Source: Nitrospira sp. (GTDB lineage Bacteria; Nitrospirota; Nitrospiria; Nitrospirales; Nitrospiraceae). From it: a stretch of 64,000 nt of DNA. A program made the translations under genes and the position numbers. The notes under the pieces are model-generated. The model was not told the origin of the DNA. It made no database searches and saw only the letters and a list, made by a program, of their open reading frames with translations. Within the stretch, counting starts at the first letter, position 1. Every line of letters starts with the position of its first letter. Below are positions 8,518-17,478 of this stretch, in pieces. The stretch lies in NCBI GenBank assembly GCA_020697375.1, contig JAJFBJ010000001.1:62001-126000 (forward strand), read 5' to 3'.

Positions 8518-8940
8518 CTAGACCCGTTTCCGGGTGCGACCGGGACGTACTGCGGCCCGTGCGGGGAGGGCCGCAGTCACGGCTCGCTCTCCTGGCACCG
8601 GCACCTGTCCTGCGTCGCCCCACAGCCGTTCAAGGGCGTAGTGTTCGCGAATATCCTTTTGAAAAATGTGCACGACGACGTCACCAAAGTCCATGACGAC
8701 CCATTTGGCTGACGATGCGCCTTCGATACTCAGGGGCGCCTGCCCTTGCGCGGTGAGAATGTCGCTCACATGGTCGGCGATCGCCCGCGCCTGGCGCTCA
8801 GATTCACCGGACCCGATGACCAGGTAATCGGCGACGGAGGTAAGGTCGGCGATATGCAGGATCAGGACATCGCTGGCTTTTTTGTCCAGGATAGCTCCTG
8901 CGACAGCGAGAGCCTTGGCCTTTGATTCAAGTACGATCAC
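8518..8940 (-). CDS. rsfS: Ribosomal silencing factor RsfS
   Basis: 140-aa member of the RsfS/Iojap family, which binds ribosomal protein uL14 and blocks subunit joining in starvation. The core SKAKALAVAGAILDKKASDV, SVADYLVIGSGES and WVVMDFGDVVVHIF are all recognisable. A basic tail of about 25 residues (ending PGRTRKRV) is longer than in typical members. The start overlaps the nadD end by 14 nt, the classic nadD-rsfS arrangement, so translation is probably coupled. Confidence 0.94.
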   Translation of the reverse strand: MIVLESKAKALAVAGAILDKKASDVLILHIADLTSVADYLVIGSGESERQARAIADHVSDILTAQGQAPLSIEGASSAKWVVMDFGDVVVHIFQKDIREHYALERLWGDAGQVPVPGERAVTAALPARAAVRPGRTRKRV

Positions 8941-9607
8941 TATCCTCCCTATATAACCCCTCGCGAAGTATATAGGATACGACTGGGGCGGGCAACAGGT
9001 TTGCCAGAGGCAAGCCTGTCTGTGCGCGCTTCCTGATTTCCGATGCGGAGATGTTGCAGGGAGGCAGTCGCAGGAACGTCACCATTCGGCCGTCGACCGG
9101 TGCGACATCAGCTCGTCCTTGCTGCGCACTGTCCAAGTCGGCCAAGGTATGGGCCGGGATGGCCTGAAAGTACGGGAGCGATGCCACGGCTCCGAAACTG
9201 GAGGAAGGGCGCGAAATTACCACGAAATGGCAGATGTTGAACAAGGCCTCGGCATCCTTCCATGAAGGCAAATCGAGAAAGGCATCCAGCCCGATAATGA
9301 AAAATATGGCGTAGTCCGGCCCGTATTCCTGCCGGATCGCACGGACGCTGTCGATCGAATAGGATTTGCCGGGACGGCGGATTTCAAGGTCTGTCACGGC
9401 AAACTCTGGGATACTTTCGATCGCCAGTTGGACCATTCGGTAGCGATGCCGCGATGCGGCCAGCGTGCCGGGTCCTTTATGCGGGGGGTCGCCTGTCGGG
9501 ATGAAGAGGACGCGGTCCAGTTGCAGGAGTTGTTGAGCGTTGTGCGCGATCGAGAGATGGCATCGGTGGATCGGATTGAAGCTGCCGCCCAAGAGTCCCA
9601 GACGCAT
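8927..9607 (-). CDS. nadD: Nicotinate-nucleotide adenylyltransferase
   Basis: 226-aa NadD joining NaMN and ATP to nicotinate adenine dinucleotide in NAD synthesis. The nucleotidyltransferase motif GGSFNPIHRCHLSIA is at the N-terminus, PTGDPPHKG follows, and the C-terminal NISASEIR matches the ISSTxxR motif. I chose the ATG at 9607 because MRLGLLGGSFNP is the usual family start; a GTG at 9619 is also possible. It lies between proB and rsfS in a conserved obgE-proB-nadD-rsfS string. Confidence 0.95.
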   Translation of the reverse strand: MRLGLLGGSFNPIHRCHLSIAHNAQQLLQLDRVLFIPTGDPPHKGPGTLAASRHRYRMVQLAIESIPEFAVTDLEIRRPGKSYSIDSVRAIRQEYGPDYAIFFIIGLDAFLDLPSWKDAEALFNICHFVVISRPSSSFGAVASLPYFQAIPAHTLADLDSAQQGRADVAPVDGRMVTFLRLPPCNISASEIRKRAQTGLPLANLLPAPVVSYILREGLYREDSDRT

Positions 9608-9661
9608 GCGAGATGTCACATGTACAAGGTTGAATTGTGAACCGCGGACAGTAATATCCCG

Positions 9662-10783
9662 TCAGAGAATCACAAGATTGTCCCGGTGAATGACTTCTTC
9701 GTATTCCTGAAGACCCTGGATTTTTTGAATGTCGGTGGTTTTGAGACCCTTGATACGGACCAGCACCGCGGAAGAGAAGTTGACCAAGCCTTTCGCACAT
9801 TCCTTCCCGTTGGGAGCGGCACAGGTGACCGGGTCGCCGGCGTCGAAGTCGCCTGTAATATCGAGAATGCCCGATGCCAACAGGCTCTTGCCGTTCCGCA
9901 CCAATGCCTCGACGGCGCCCTCGTCCAGCCGCACCTGGCCGCGGGGGCGCAGGGTGAACGCGATCCAGTGTTTCCGGCTGTTCAGGCGTCGTTCTCGAGC
10001 AAGGAAGAGGCTGCCGCCCGGCTTGCCTGAGAGAACGTCCGGAAGCCGCCTCGGCTCTGTTCCGTTGAGAATCAAGGTGGCCACGCCATATTCCCCCACC
10101 TTTTTGGCCGCTCCGACTTTGGTGGCCATGCCGCCGGTGCCTTCGAAGGTGGATGACACACCGGCGAGCCGTTCGATGCCTTCGGTAATGTCTTGGATCA
10201 GCGGGATCAGTGTGGCGGTTGGATCTTTGCGTGGGTCGGCGGTGAAGAGTCCGTCCACATCCGACAGGATAACGAGCAGATCCGCATCCACAAGGTGAGC
10301 GACCTGAGCCGCAAGGGTATCGTTATCGCCCACGCGGAGTTCATCCACCGCAACGGTATCGTTTTCGTTGATGATGGGAATAACACCGAACTTAATCAGC
10401 GTGGTGAGGGTGTGTCGCGCATTCAGAAACCGCCGGCGGTCGGCCAGGTCTTCATGCGTCAGGAGGACTTGCGCGACGCGCAGCGACAAGGGTTCGAAGG
10501 CCTTTTCGTAGGCCCACATCAAATGACTCTGGCCTACGGCGGCGGCGGCTTGCTTGACCGGCAGGCTCTTGGGATATTCGCGCAGATCAAGCTTCTTGAT
10601 CCCGGAGACGACCGCGCCGGACGAGACCACCAGCACCTCGCGTCCTTGAGCCCGTACCTGGGCAATTCCGCCGGCGAGCCGCTCGATCCGTTCTGCGCTC
10701 AGGCCGGTTTCGCGTGAAGCGACCAGGCTGCTGCCGATCTTGACGACGATCCGTTTGGCTTGTCTTAGGAGTTGGTCTCGCAC
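9662..10783 (-). CDS. proB: Glutamate 5-kinase
   Basis: 373-aa ProB, the first step of proline synthesis, with an amino-acid-kinase domain (RIVVKIGSSLV at the N-terminus, INENDTV, LSDVDGLFT, GGMATKVGAA) and a C-terminal PUA domain (from about 280). The GTG at 10783 gives the normal family N-terminus and length and is preceded by GGAAAG; the frame extends upstream to 10894 only because it runs inside obgE. Start and obgE end overlap by 19 nt, implying translational coupling. No proA is in the window. Confidence 0.94.
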   Translation of the reverse strand: MRDQLLRQAKRIVVKIGSSLVASRETGLSAERIERLAGGIAQVRAQGREVLVVSSGAVVSGIKKLDLREYPKSLPVKQAAAAVGQSHLMWAYEKAFEPLSLRVAQVLLTHEDLADRRRFLNARHTLTTLIKFGVIPIINENDTVAVDELRVGDNDTLAAQVAHLVDADLLVILSDVDGLFTADPRKDPTATLIPLIQDITEGIERLAGVSSTFEGTGGMATKVGAAKKVGEYGVATLILNGTEPRRLPDVLSGKPGGSLFLARERRLNSRKHWIAFTLRPRGQVRLDEGAVEALVRNGKSLLASGILDITGDFDAGDPVTCAAPNGKECAKGLVNFSSAVLVRIKGLKTTDIQKIQGLQEYEEVIHRDNLVIL

Positions 10784-11796
10784 GGGGCTTTCCGTAGGAG
10801 GTCCACCTGCTGGCCCATGTAACGCACGCAGTCGTCCAGCCCCTCCCGCGTGGATGCCGAGATGGGGAAAAATGCAATCTTCCGTCGCTGACAATACTTC
10901 CGAAGCTGTTCCAGCCGTTTCCCCGTGCCCTTCACGTCGATCTTGGAGGCCACGACGGCGAAGGGGCGGGCTGCAAGGGTTTCATCATAGGCCGTAAGTT
11001 CGTGGCGCATGACCTTGAAACTGGTGACAGGGTCTTCGGTCGCCCACTCGGAGATGTCCACCACATGGATCAGCAAGCTGGTTCGCTCGATGTGACGGAG
11101 AAACTGAAAGCCCAGCCCCTTGCCTTCGTGGGCTCCCGCAATCAATCCGGGGATATCCGCAATTACGAAGGTACCTTCCTCGGTCCATCGCACGACCGCC
11201 AAGTTGGGAGTCAGGGTGGTGAAGGGATAATCCGCAATCTTAGGTCGTGCCGAAGAGACGGCGGCGATCAAGGTTGATTTGCCGGCGTTCGGATAGCCGA
11301 CAAGACCGACATCAGCCAGAAGTTTCAATTCAAGCCGAAGGAACCGTTCTTCGCCGGGCGTCCCCGGTTCGAAATGAGTCGGAACGCGATTGGTCGATGT
11401 GGCGAATCGGGAGTTGCCGTGGCCTCCCCGGCCACCCTTGGCGATGATGCAGGTTTCACCATCCATCGTCAGATCGGCCAGAAGTTCCAGGCTGTTGTCA
11501 TCGAACAGCATGGTGCCGACGGGAACCGGAATGCATACGTCGTCGCCGGTTCGTCCATGGCAATTGCTGGCTCCTCCGGACTGGCCTTTTTCCGCTTCGT
11601 AATGTTTTTGATAGCGCAGATCCAGCAGGGTGCTGAGGCGCGTGGTGGCTTTGACGAGCACATTGCCGCCATGCCCGCCGTCACCCCCGTCCGGACCGCC
11701 GCGCGGGACGAATTTCTCCCGGCGGAAACTGCAGGCGCCGTTGCCGCCTGGACCGGCTTTCACAAAAATTTGGACTTGATCGACAAAGGTGGACAT
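10765..11796 (-). CDS. obgE: Obg family GTPase
   Basis: 343-aa ribosome-assembly GTPase. The glycine-rich Obg domain occupies residues 1-158 (GPGGNGACSFRREKFVPRGG). The G domain has G1 GYPNAGKST, the DxxG motif in ADIPGLI and SKID for base recognition. The ATG at 11796 was chosen over a TTG at 11811. A TATACT -10-like hexamer at 11835-11840 on the minus strand may supply an internal promoter. The position downstream of rplU and rpmA is the usual one. Confidence 0.95.
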   Translation of the reverse strand: MSTFVDQVQIFVKAGPGGNGACSFRREKFVPRGGPDGGDGGHGGNVLVKATTRLSTLLDLRYQKHYEAEKGQSGGASNCHGRTGDDVCIPVPVGTMLFDDNSLELLADLTMDGETCIIAKGGRGGHGNSRFATSTNRVPTHFEPGTPGEERFLRLELKLLADVGLVGYPNAGKSTLIAAVSSARPKIADYPFTTLTPNLAVVRWTEEGTFVIADIPGLIAGAHEGKGLGFQFLRHIERTSLLIHVVDISEWATEDPVTSFKVMRHELTAYDETLAARPFAVVASKIDVKGTGKRLEQLRKYCQRRKIAFFPISASTREGLDDCVRYMGQQVDLLRKAPCETNS

Positions 11797-11920
11797 GGCG
11801 GGAATCCCCAACCGGCGTCATGGTTCGGAGCAACAGTATATCGTATCAGCCGGTTCAGGGAGAGGCTGTGCGAGCGAAGAGCAGTTGTTCCGTAAGACAA
11901 ATGTGCGGGTAGGGGACGGG

Positions 11921-12184
11921 TCAGGCCTTCTCTGCGACCGGATAGACGCTGACTTTCTGCCGTCCGCGGCCGCCTTCGAACTTCACCACACCTGCGACGT
12001 AGGCAAATAGGGTATGGTCCCGGCCAAGGCCGACATTGAACCCGGGGAAAAATTTCGTTCCACGCTGGCGGACGATGATGGAGCCGGCCTTGATCGTCTC
12101 TCCACCGTAGGCCTTGACGCCTAGATATTGAGGATTACTGTCGCGGCCGTTCCTTGTAGAACCGCCGCCTTTGTTTGTTGCCAT
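11921..12184 (-). CDS. rpmA: 50S ribosomal protein L27
   Basis: 87-aa bL27. The N-terminus [19 protein letters not shown] is the standard form without a cleavable leader, and [12 protein letters not shown] and GRDHTLFA are family signatures. It begins 21 nt after rplU, and an AGGAG element (in AGAGGAG) precedes the ATG. Confidence 0.97.
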   Translation of the reverse strand: MATNKGGGSTRNGRDSNPQYLGVKAYGGETIKAGSIIVRQRGTKFFPGFNVGLGRDHTLFAYVAGVVKFEGGRGRQKVSVYPVAEKA

Positions 12185-12205
12185 GGCGAACTCCTCTGTG
12201 GGTCG

Positions 12206-12520
12206 TTATGTCGTTTCGATCTCAGTGACCCGCAGCTGGGTAAAGCCCTGCCGGTGGCCTCTGGTCCGACGATAATTCTTACGGCGTTTTTTCTTAAAGA
12301 CCGTGATGGATCTGGTACGTCCCTGGCGAATGATTTCGGCCGTCACTCGGGCGCCATCCACCACCGGGTGTCCGACGACCAAGCCACCATCTCCATGGAG
12401 CAGCCTGACCCTATCGATCTGCACGGAGTGCCCGACATCACCCGGGAGCGACTCCACCTGGAGTACGGTACCCGCTTCCACTCGATACTGTTTCCCGCCT
12501 GTCTCGATAATAGCGTACAT
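12206..12520 (-). CDS. rplU: 50S ribosomal protein L21
   Basis: 104-aa bL21. The N-terminus MYAIIETGGKQYRVE and the C-terminal KKKRRKNYRRTRGHRQ are diagnostic. The ATG at 12520 has the ribosome-binding site GAGGAG 8 nt upstream. The first gene of the rplU-rpmA-obgE-proB-nadD-rsfS string. Upstream on the minus strand, TTGACA (12577-12582) and an A/T-rich TATGATAG stretch after 13 nt probably form its promoter, though the spacing is unusual. Confidence 0.97.
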   Translation of the reverse strand: MYAIIETGGKQYRVEAGTVLQVESLPGDVGHSVQIDRVRLLHGDGGLVVGHPVVDGARVTAEIIRQGRTRSITVFKKKRRKNYRRTRGHRQGFTQLRVTEIETT

Positions 12521-12713
12521 GTGTGTCTTTCTCCTCGTCAGCAGAACGTGACTCTCTATCATAGCGGCTAAGAAAGTGTCAAGGATAAGCGCATCGAAGG
12601 ATGCTGGTGGATCGCGTGGAATCTGACAACGCCGGTGCGCTGTGCGTGATGTCCCACAAGCCAAAAGCGATTCGCAACCACATTGACCGGCAATGACGTA
12701 ACGACCGGTTATC

Positions 12714-12743
12714 TTGACGGTCATCGCGAGCCGCTGTTATGAT
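12714..12743 (+). promoter_or_regulatory. Promoter of ilvE (extended -10, leaderless)
   Basis: TTGACG (12714-12719), an 18-nt spacer ending in TGT, and TATGAT (12738-12743). The ATG at 12751 lies 7 nt beyond the -10, where transcription should start, so the mRNA is predicted to have almost no leader. The -10 also contains the first ATG of the frame (12739), which argues against that start. Confidence 0.6.
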
Positions 12744-12750
12744 CCCGCGC

Positions 12751-13665
12751 ATGTTGCAAGCCAGCGAAAAAATATGGATGGATGGAAAATTCGTCGCCTG
12801 GGCCGATGCCCAGGTCCATGTGCTCACACATTCGCTCCACTATGGATTGGCAGCCTTCGAGGGGATTCGATGTTATAAGGGAAAGGTCGGATCTGCGATC
12901 TTCAGGTTGCAGGAGCATGTGGACCGCCTCTTCGAGTCTGCGCATATCGCGATGTTGGAGCTGCCGTTCGACAAGAAACAAATGACCGACGCAATCATCG
13001 AGACGGTGAGGGTCAACCGGCTGGACGCCTGTTATATCCGTCCGCTCGTCTATATCGGATATGGAGCCATGGGACTCTACCCCGGTGAAAACCCTATTCA
13101 AGTGTGTATTGCCGCCTGGAAATGGGGAACGTATCTTGGTGATGAGGCGTTGACTAAGGGAATTCGCGCCAGAGTGTCCTCCTTTACGCGTCACCATGTG
13201 AATGTGTCCATGACGCGCGGGAAAATATCCGGTTATTACGTGAATTCCATTCTCGCCAAGCGGGAAGTCAAGGCCGACGGTTATGATGAAGCCATCATGC
13301 TGGATCCTGAAGGGTATGTGGCTGAAGGAACGGGCGAGAATGTGTTTATCGTGAGGCGCGGTGTATTGAAGACGACCCCTTTGACCTCGATCCTTGAAGG
13401 CATTACGAGAAACTCCATCATTCAATTGGCGAAGGAACGCAACATTTCCGTGAGCGAGGAACGGTTCACGCGCGACGAAATGTACGTGGCGGACGAAGTC
13501 TTTGTCACCGGAACTGCGGCCGAACTCACACCGGTGATTGAAATTGACCGACGGAACATCGGTTCCGGGAAGCCAGGTCCGATCACGCAGGCGCTACAAA
13601 AAGCATTTTTTGAGATTGTCGGTGGGAAGGATTCCGCTCATCGCCATTGGTTGACCCCCGTCTAG
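12751..13665 (+). CDS. ilvE: Branched-chain amino acid aminotransferase
   Basis: 304-aa fold-type IV PLP enzyme for the last step of Leu, Ile and Val synthesis. HSLHYGLAAFEGIRCY, the PLP lysine region TRGKISGYYVNS, EGTGENVF and the cofactor-phosphate motif FVTGTAAELTPV match IlvE closely. I chose the ATG at 12751 because the in-frame ATG at 12739 is part of a strong -10 box. No ribosome-binding site is visible, consistent with leaderless translation. Divergent from the rplU operon. Confidence 0.94.
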   Translation: MLQASEKIWMDGKFVAWADAQVHVLTHSLHYGLAAFEGIRCYKGKVGSAIFRLQEHVDRLFESAHIAMLELPFDKKQMTDAIIETVRVNRLDACYIRPLVYIGYGAMGLYPGENPIQVCIAAWKWGTYLGDEALTKGIRARVSSFTRHHVNVSMTRGKISGYYVNSILAKREVKADGYDEAIMLDPEGYVAEGTGENVFIVRRGVLKTTPLTSILEGITRNSIIQLAKERNISVSEERFTRDEMYVADEVFVTGTAAELTPVIEIDRRNIGSGKPGPITQALQKAFFEIVGGKDSAHRHWLTPV

Positions 13666-13674
13666 GAGGCTAAT

Positions 13675-13733
13675 CGGCCTCGTTTCCTCGTCCATCCCCC
13701 TCAGAAAAATCTTTCAGCAGGGCAACGAGGCCG
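13675..13733. repeat. Inverted repeat between convergent ilvE and secG
   Basis: CGGCCTCGTT (13675-13684) and its exact complement AACGAGGCCG (13724-13733), separated by 39 nt, sit in the 131-nt gap between two convergent genes. It may form a loose bidirectional terminator, but the long loop makes this uncertain. Confidence 0.3.
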
Positions 13734-13796
13734 GTGGTGGCTATTTGCCTCAACGATGTATTGTCGCGTTCGGTACAGCGAAGGAATGCAGGAACG

Positions 13797-14147
13797 TTAG
13801 TGAGAGGCTTCCCCGCTAGGGTGAGATTCCGTTGCAGGCGTGGTGGTCTCGGATGGCGTTGAACCAGGAGTGGTTGCGGCGGGTTTCTGGTTCAAATCGA
13901 TGACGGTGGAAGAGAAATTCCGTTCCTTCGCAAGGATCGCCAAGGTGAGGGACGTAAACATGAACACGAAAGCCGTGACGACGGTGAACTTGCTGAGGAA
14001 GTTGGCCGGTCCGCGACTGCCGAATACCGTCTGGCTGGAACCGCCGAATGCCGCGCCGATTTCGGCTCCCTTGCCCGATTGCAGCAAGATGGCTCCAATC
14101 ATGAGCAAGCAGACGATGACATGGATGATGACGAGTAACGTATACAT
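13797..14147 (-). CDS. secG: Protein translocase subunit SecG
   Basis: 116-aa SecG, a small subunit of the SecYEG channel, with two membrane helices (about 2-22 and 52-75) and the conserved loop LLQSGKGAEIGAAFGG between them. A Thr/Pro/Ser-rich tail of about 35 residues is longer than usual. The ATG at 14147 gives the family start MYTLL. It follows tpiA by 7 nt in the gap-pgk-tpiA-secG operon, a common arrangement. Confidence 0.93.
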   Translation of the reverse strand: MYTLLVIIHVIVCLLMIGAILLQSGKGAEIGAAFGGSSQTVFGSRGPANFLSKFTVVTAFVFMFTSLTLAILAKERNFSSTVIDLNQKPAATTPGSTPSETTTPATESHPSGEASH

Positions 14148-14154
14148 GTTGAGA

Positions 14155-14943
14155 TTAGGTCGTGGTGGGCCTGGACCCGAGAGCGACCGAAAGAAGTGTA
14201 GCAAATGAGACCGGGTCTAAACAAGCCCCGCCCACGAGCGCGCCGTCGATTTCTTCGGACATAAGAAAATCGGCAATGTTCTGCGGCGTGACGCTGCCTC
14301 CGTAGAGAATGCGGACCTGCCTGCCGCTGTCCGATCCGCTGAGCTCGTCGATGGTGCGACGGATCAATCGATGGACCGGTATCGCTTGATCCGGCGAGGC
14401 GGCTCGGCCGGTCCCGATGGCCCAGACAGGCTCGTAGGCGATCGTCATCGATCCGAGAGATTCCGTCTCGACTCCCGCCAGTCCGGCGCGGACTTGACGC
14501 TGGATGACTGCGTCGGTCTGGCCTGCATCGCGCTCCTGCAGCGTTTCTCCCACGCAGAGGACCGGCCGAAGTCCACATCGGATTGCCGCCAGGACTTTCT
14601 TGTGGACCCAGGTATCCTGCTCTCCAAAATACTGCCGTCGCTCGGAATGCCCAACGAGGACAAACCGGCAGCCAAGGTCCTTCAGCATCGCGCCCGACAC
14701 TTCGCCGGTGAAGGCTCCTTTTTCTTCCCAGTAGAGATTTTGAGCGCCGAGCATAAAAATCGAAGAAGGGCCGAGCGCCTCCCGTGCCGCTTGCAAGGCA
14801 GTAAACGGAGGGGTGAGGCCGACTTGAACGCCATCGAGGTCTGTCACCTTTTCCGCAAGCTGGCGAACGAACAGCGCCGCTTCAGACGCAGTTTTGTTCA
14901 TTTTCCAGTTGCCGACAATGAAGCGTGTTCTCACAGGATTCAT
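14155..14943 (-). CDS. tpiA: Triosephosphate isomerase
   Basis: 262-aa TIM-barrel enzyme interconverting dihydroxyacetone phosphate and glyceraldehyde 3-phosphate. GNWKMNK near the N-terminus, the catalytic His in VGHSERR, the catalytic Glu in AYEPVWAIGTG and ILYGGSV are present. Third gene of the gap-pgk-tpiA-secG operon; it starts 24 nt after pgk. Confidence 0.97.
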   Translation of the reverse strand: MNPVRTRFIVGNWKMNKTASEAALFVRQLAEKVTDLDGVQVGLTPPFTALQAAREALGPSSIFMLGAQNLYWEEKGAFTGEVSGAMLKDLGCRFVLVGHSERRQYFGEQDTWVHKKVLAAIRCGLRPVLCVGETLQERDAGQTDAVIQRQVRAGLAGVETESLGSMTIAYEPVWAIGTGRAASPDQAIPVHRLIRRTIDELSGSDSGRQVRILYGGSVTPQNIADFLMSEEIDGALVGGACLDPVSFATLLSVALGSRPTTT

Positions 14944-14967
14944 GCGTTAGTCGAGGGATGTGAGGGG

Positions 14968-16167
14968 TTACGGCTTGCGATTGGGAAGCGCGGCCAAACC
15001 GGGGAGTATCTTGCCTTCTAAGAGTTCCAGCGCGGCGCCGCCGCCGGTTGAGATGAACGAGATGCTTTCCGATTCACCGGCTCGATGGATGGCGAGAGCC
15101 GTTTCCCCTCCGCCGACGATGGTCAAGGCATAGGCATTGGCCACGGCATGGGCCATCGCAAGAGTTCCTCTGGCGAAGGCATCGACTTCGAACATGCCCA
15201 TCGGACCATTCCAGAGAATGGTTTTGGCATCCTGAACGGCTTCCGAAAACAGCTTGACGGAAGCAGGGCCGATATCCAACCCGTACCATCCTTTGGGAAT
15301 CTCCTGAACCGGGACGATCTTGGTTTCGGCGCCCGGCTCCCTGCCGGCCGCTACGACACAGTCTACGGGAAGATAGAATTTGACGCCGCTCGAAAAAGCA
15401 TGGTCTTGGATTCCCTTGGCGAAGTCGAGCATATCGTTTTCAACAAGGGAGTTGCCGATCTCAAGCCCCATGGCCTTCAAAAAGGTAAAGGCCATACCCC
15501 CGCCGATAATGACCTTGTCTACCTTTTTCCCGAGGTTCTCAATCACCCCGATCTTGCCGGATACCTTTGCTCCGCCGAGAATGGCGACAAACGGCCGGAC
15601 GGGATTTTCAACGGCTCCCTCCAGATATTCGATCTCTTTCTTAAGCAGATAGCCGGCGGCCGCCTCAGAAATGAATTGTGTAATGCCGACTGTGGAGGCA
15701 TGGGCCCGGTGAGCCGCTCCGAAGGCATCATTAATATACACATCGGCAAGGGAAGCCAGAGCCTTGGAAAATTCGTCGTCATTTTTCTCTTCCCCCGGAT
15801 GGAACCGGAGATTTTCCAACAACATGACATCGCCCGGCTTCATCTTGGCAACGAGGTCTTCGACGACGGGGCCGATGCAGTCCGGAGCGAAAATCACTTC
15901 TTTGCCGAGGAGGCGTTGGAGGCGCTTCGCGATGGGGGCCAAGCTGAACTTCGCCTCGAATTTTCCATTCGGCCGTCCGAGATGCGAGCAGAGAATGACC
16001 TTGGCACCCTCGTCGACGGCGCGATTGATGGTCGGGAGCGTGGACCGTATCCTGGTGTCGTCGGTGATCTGCAGTGATTCGTCGAGCGGGACGTTATAGT
16101 CGGCGCGAATGATGACACGTTTGCCGCGAAGTTGAACATCCTCAATGATTCGCTTGCGAATTTTCAT
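14968..16167 (-). CDS. pgk: Phosphoglycerate kinase
   Basis: 399-aa two-lobed kinase. RADYNVPLD, SHLGRPNG, LLENLRFHPGEEKND, ILGGAKVSGKIGV and the C-terminal FISTGGGAALELLEG are all conserved. GAGGACC upstream of the ATG serves as ribosome-binding site. Second gene of the glycolytic operon, 85 nt downstream of gap. Confidence 0.97.
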   Translation of the reverse strand: MKIRKRIIEDVQLRGKRVIIRADYNVPLDESLQITDDTRIRSTLPTINRAVDEGAKVILCSHLGRPNGKFEAKFSLAPIAKRLQRLLGKEVIFAPDCIGPVVEDLVAKMKPGDVMLLENLRFHPGEEKNDDEFSKALASLADVYINDAFGAAHRAHASTVGITQFISEAAAGYLLKKEIEYLEGAVENPVRPFVAILGGAKVSGKIGVIENLGKKVDKVIIGGGMAFTFLKAMGLEIGNSLVENDMLDFAKGIQDHAFSSGVKFYLPVDCVVAAGREPGAETKIVPVQEIPKGWYGLDIGPASVKLFSEAVQDAKTILWNGPMGMFEVDAFARGTLAMAHAVANAYALTIVGGGETALAIHRAGESESISFISTGGGAALELLEGKILPGLAALPNRKP

Positions 16168-16252
16168 GGCAGGTCCTCAATCCTCCGTGGCAAGCCGCAG
16201 CCGATTTCAGGTTCGGCCGACATGAACGTCAAAGAATCTTTCGTTGAGTACG

Positions 16253-17272
<1,020 letters not shown>

Positions 17273-17311
17273 TCAAGAATTAAGCGGTTGAACTGAATAG
17301 GTCTGGGGGCG

Positions 17312-17340
17312 ATAGTACTGACCGGGTATCTGTGTGTCAA
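17312..17340 (-). promoter_or_regulatory. Sigma-70 promoter of the gap operon
   Basis: On the minus strand: perfect TTGACA (17335-17340), 17-nt spacer, TACTAT (17312-17317). This is the best-matching promoter in the window; the start would be near 17305, about 45 nt before the gap ATG. Confidence 0.7.
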
Positions 17341-17478
17341 GCGGACAAACTGCCGTCCCAGGCACGGTGTTTTTGACCTATGTCCTGAGTCCATGCCGCT
17401 GGCACCGGCTTGCCTTGTCTGCATGGAGGAGGTCGGGTAGAGTCTGGCTTCCTGAACATTCACCCGTGGTGGATCCTG

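Noticed and set aside
10784..10894. N-terminal extension of proB
   Set aside because: It lies inside the obgE coding region and is absent from the ProB family.
15085..16077. 330-aa plus-strand open frame
   Set aside because: It is the antisense of pgk; no family signature, and pgk is unambiguous.
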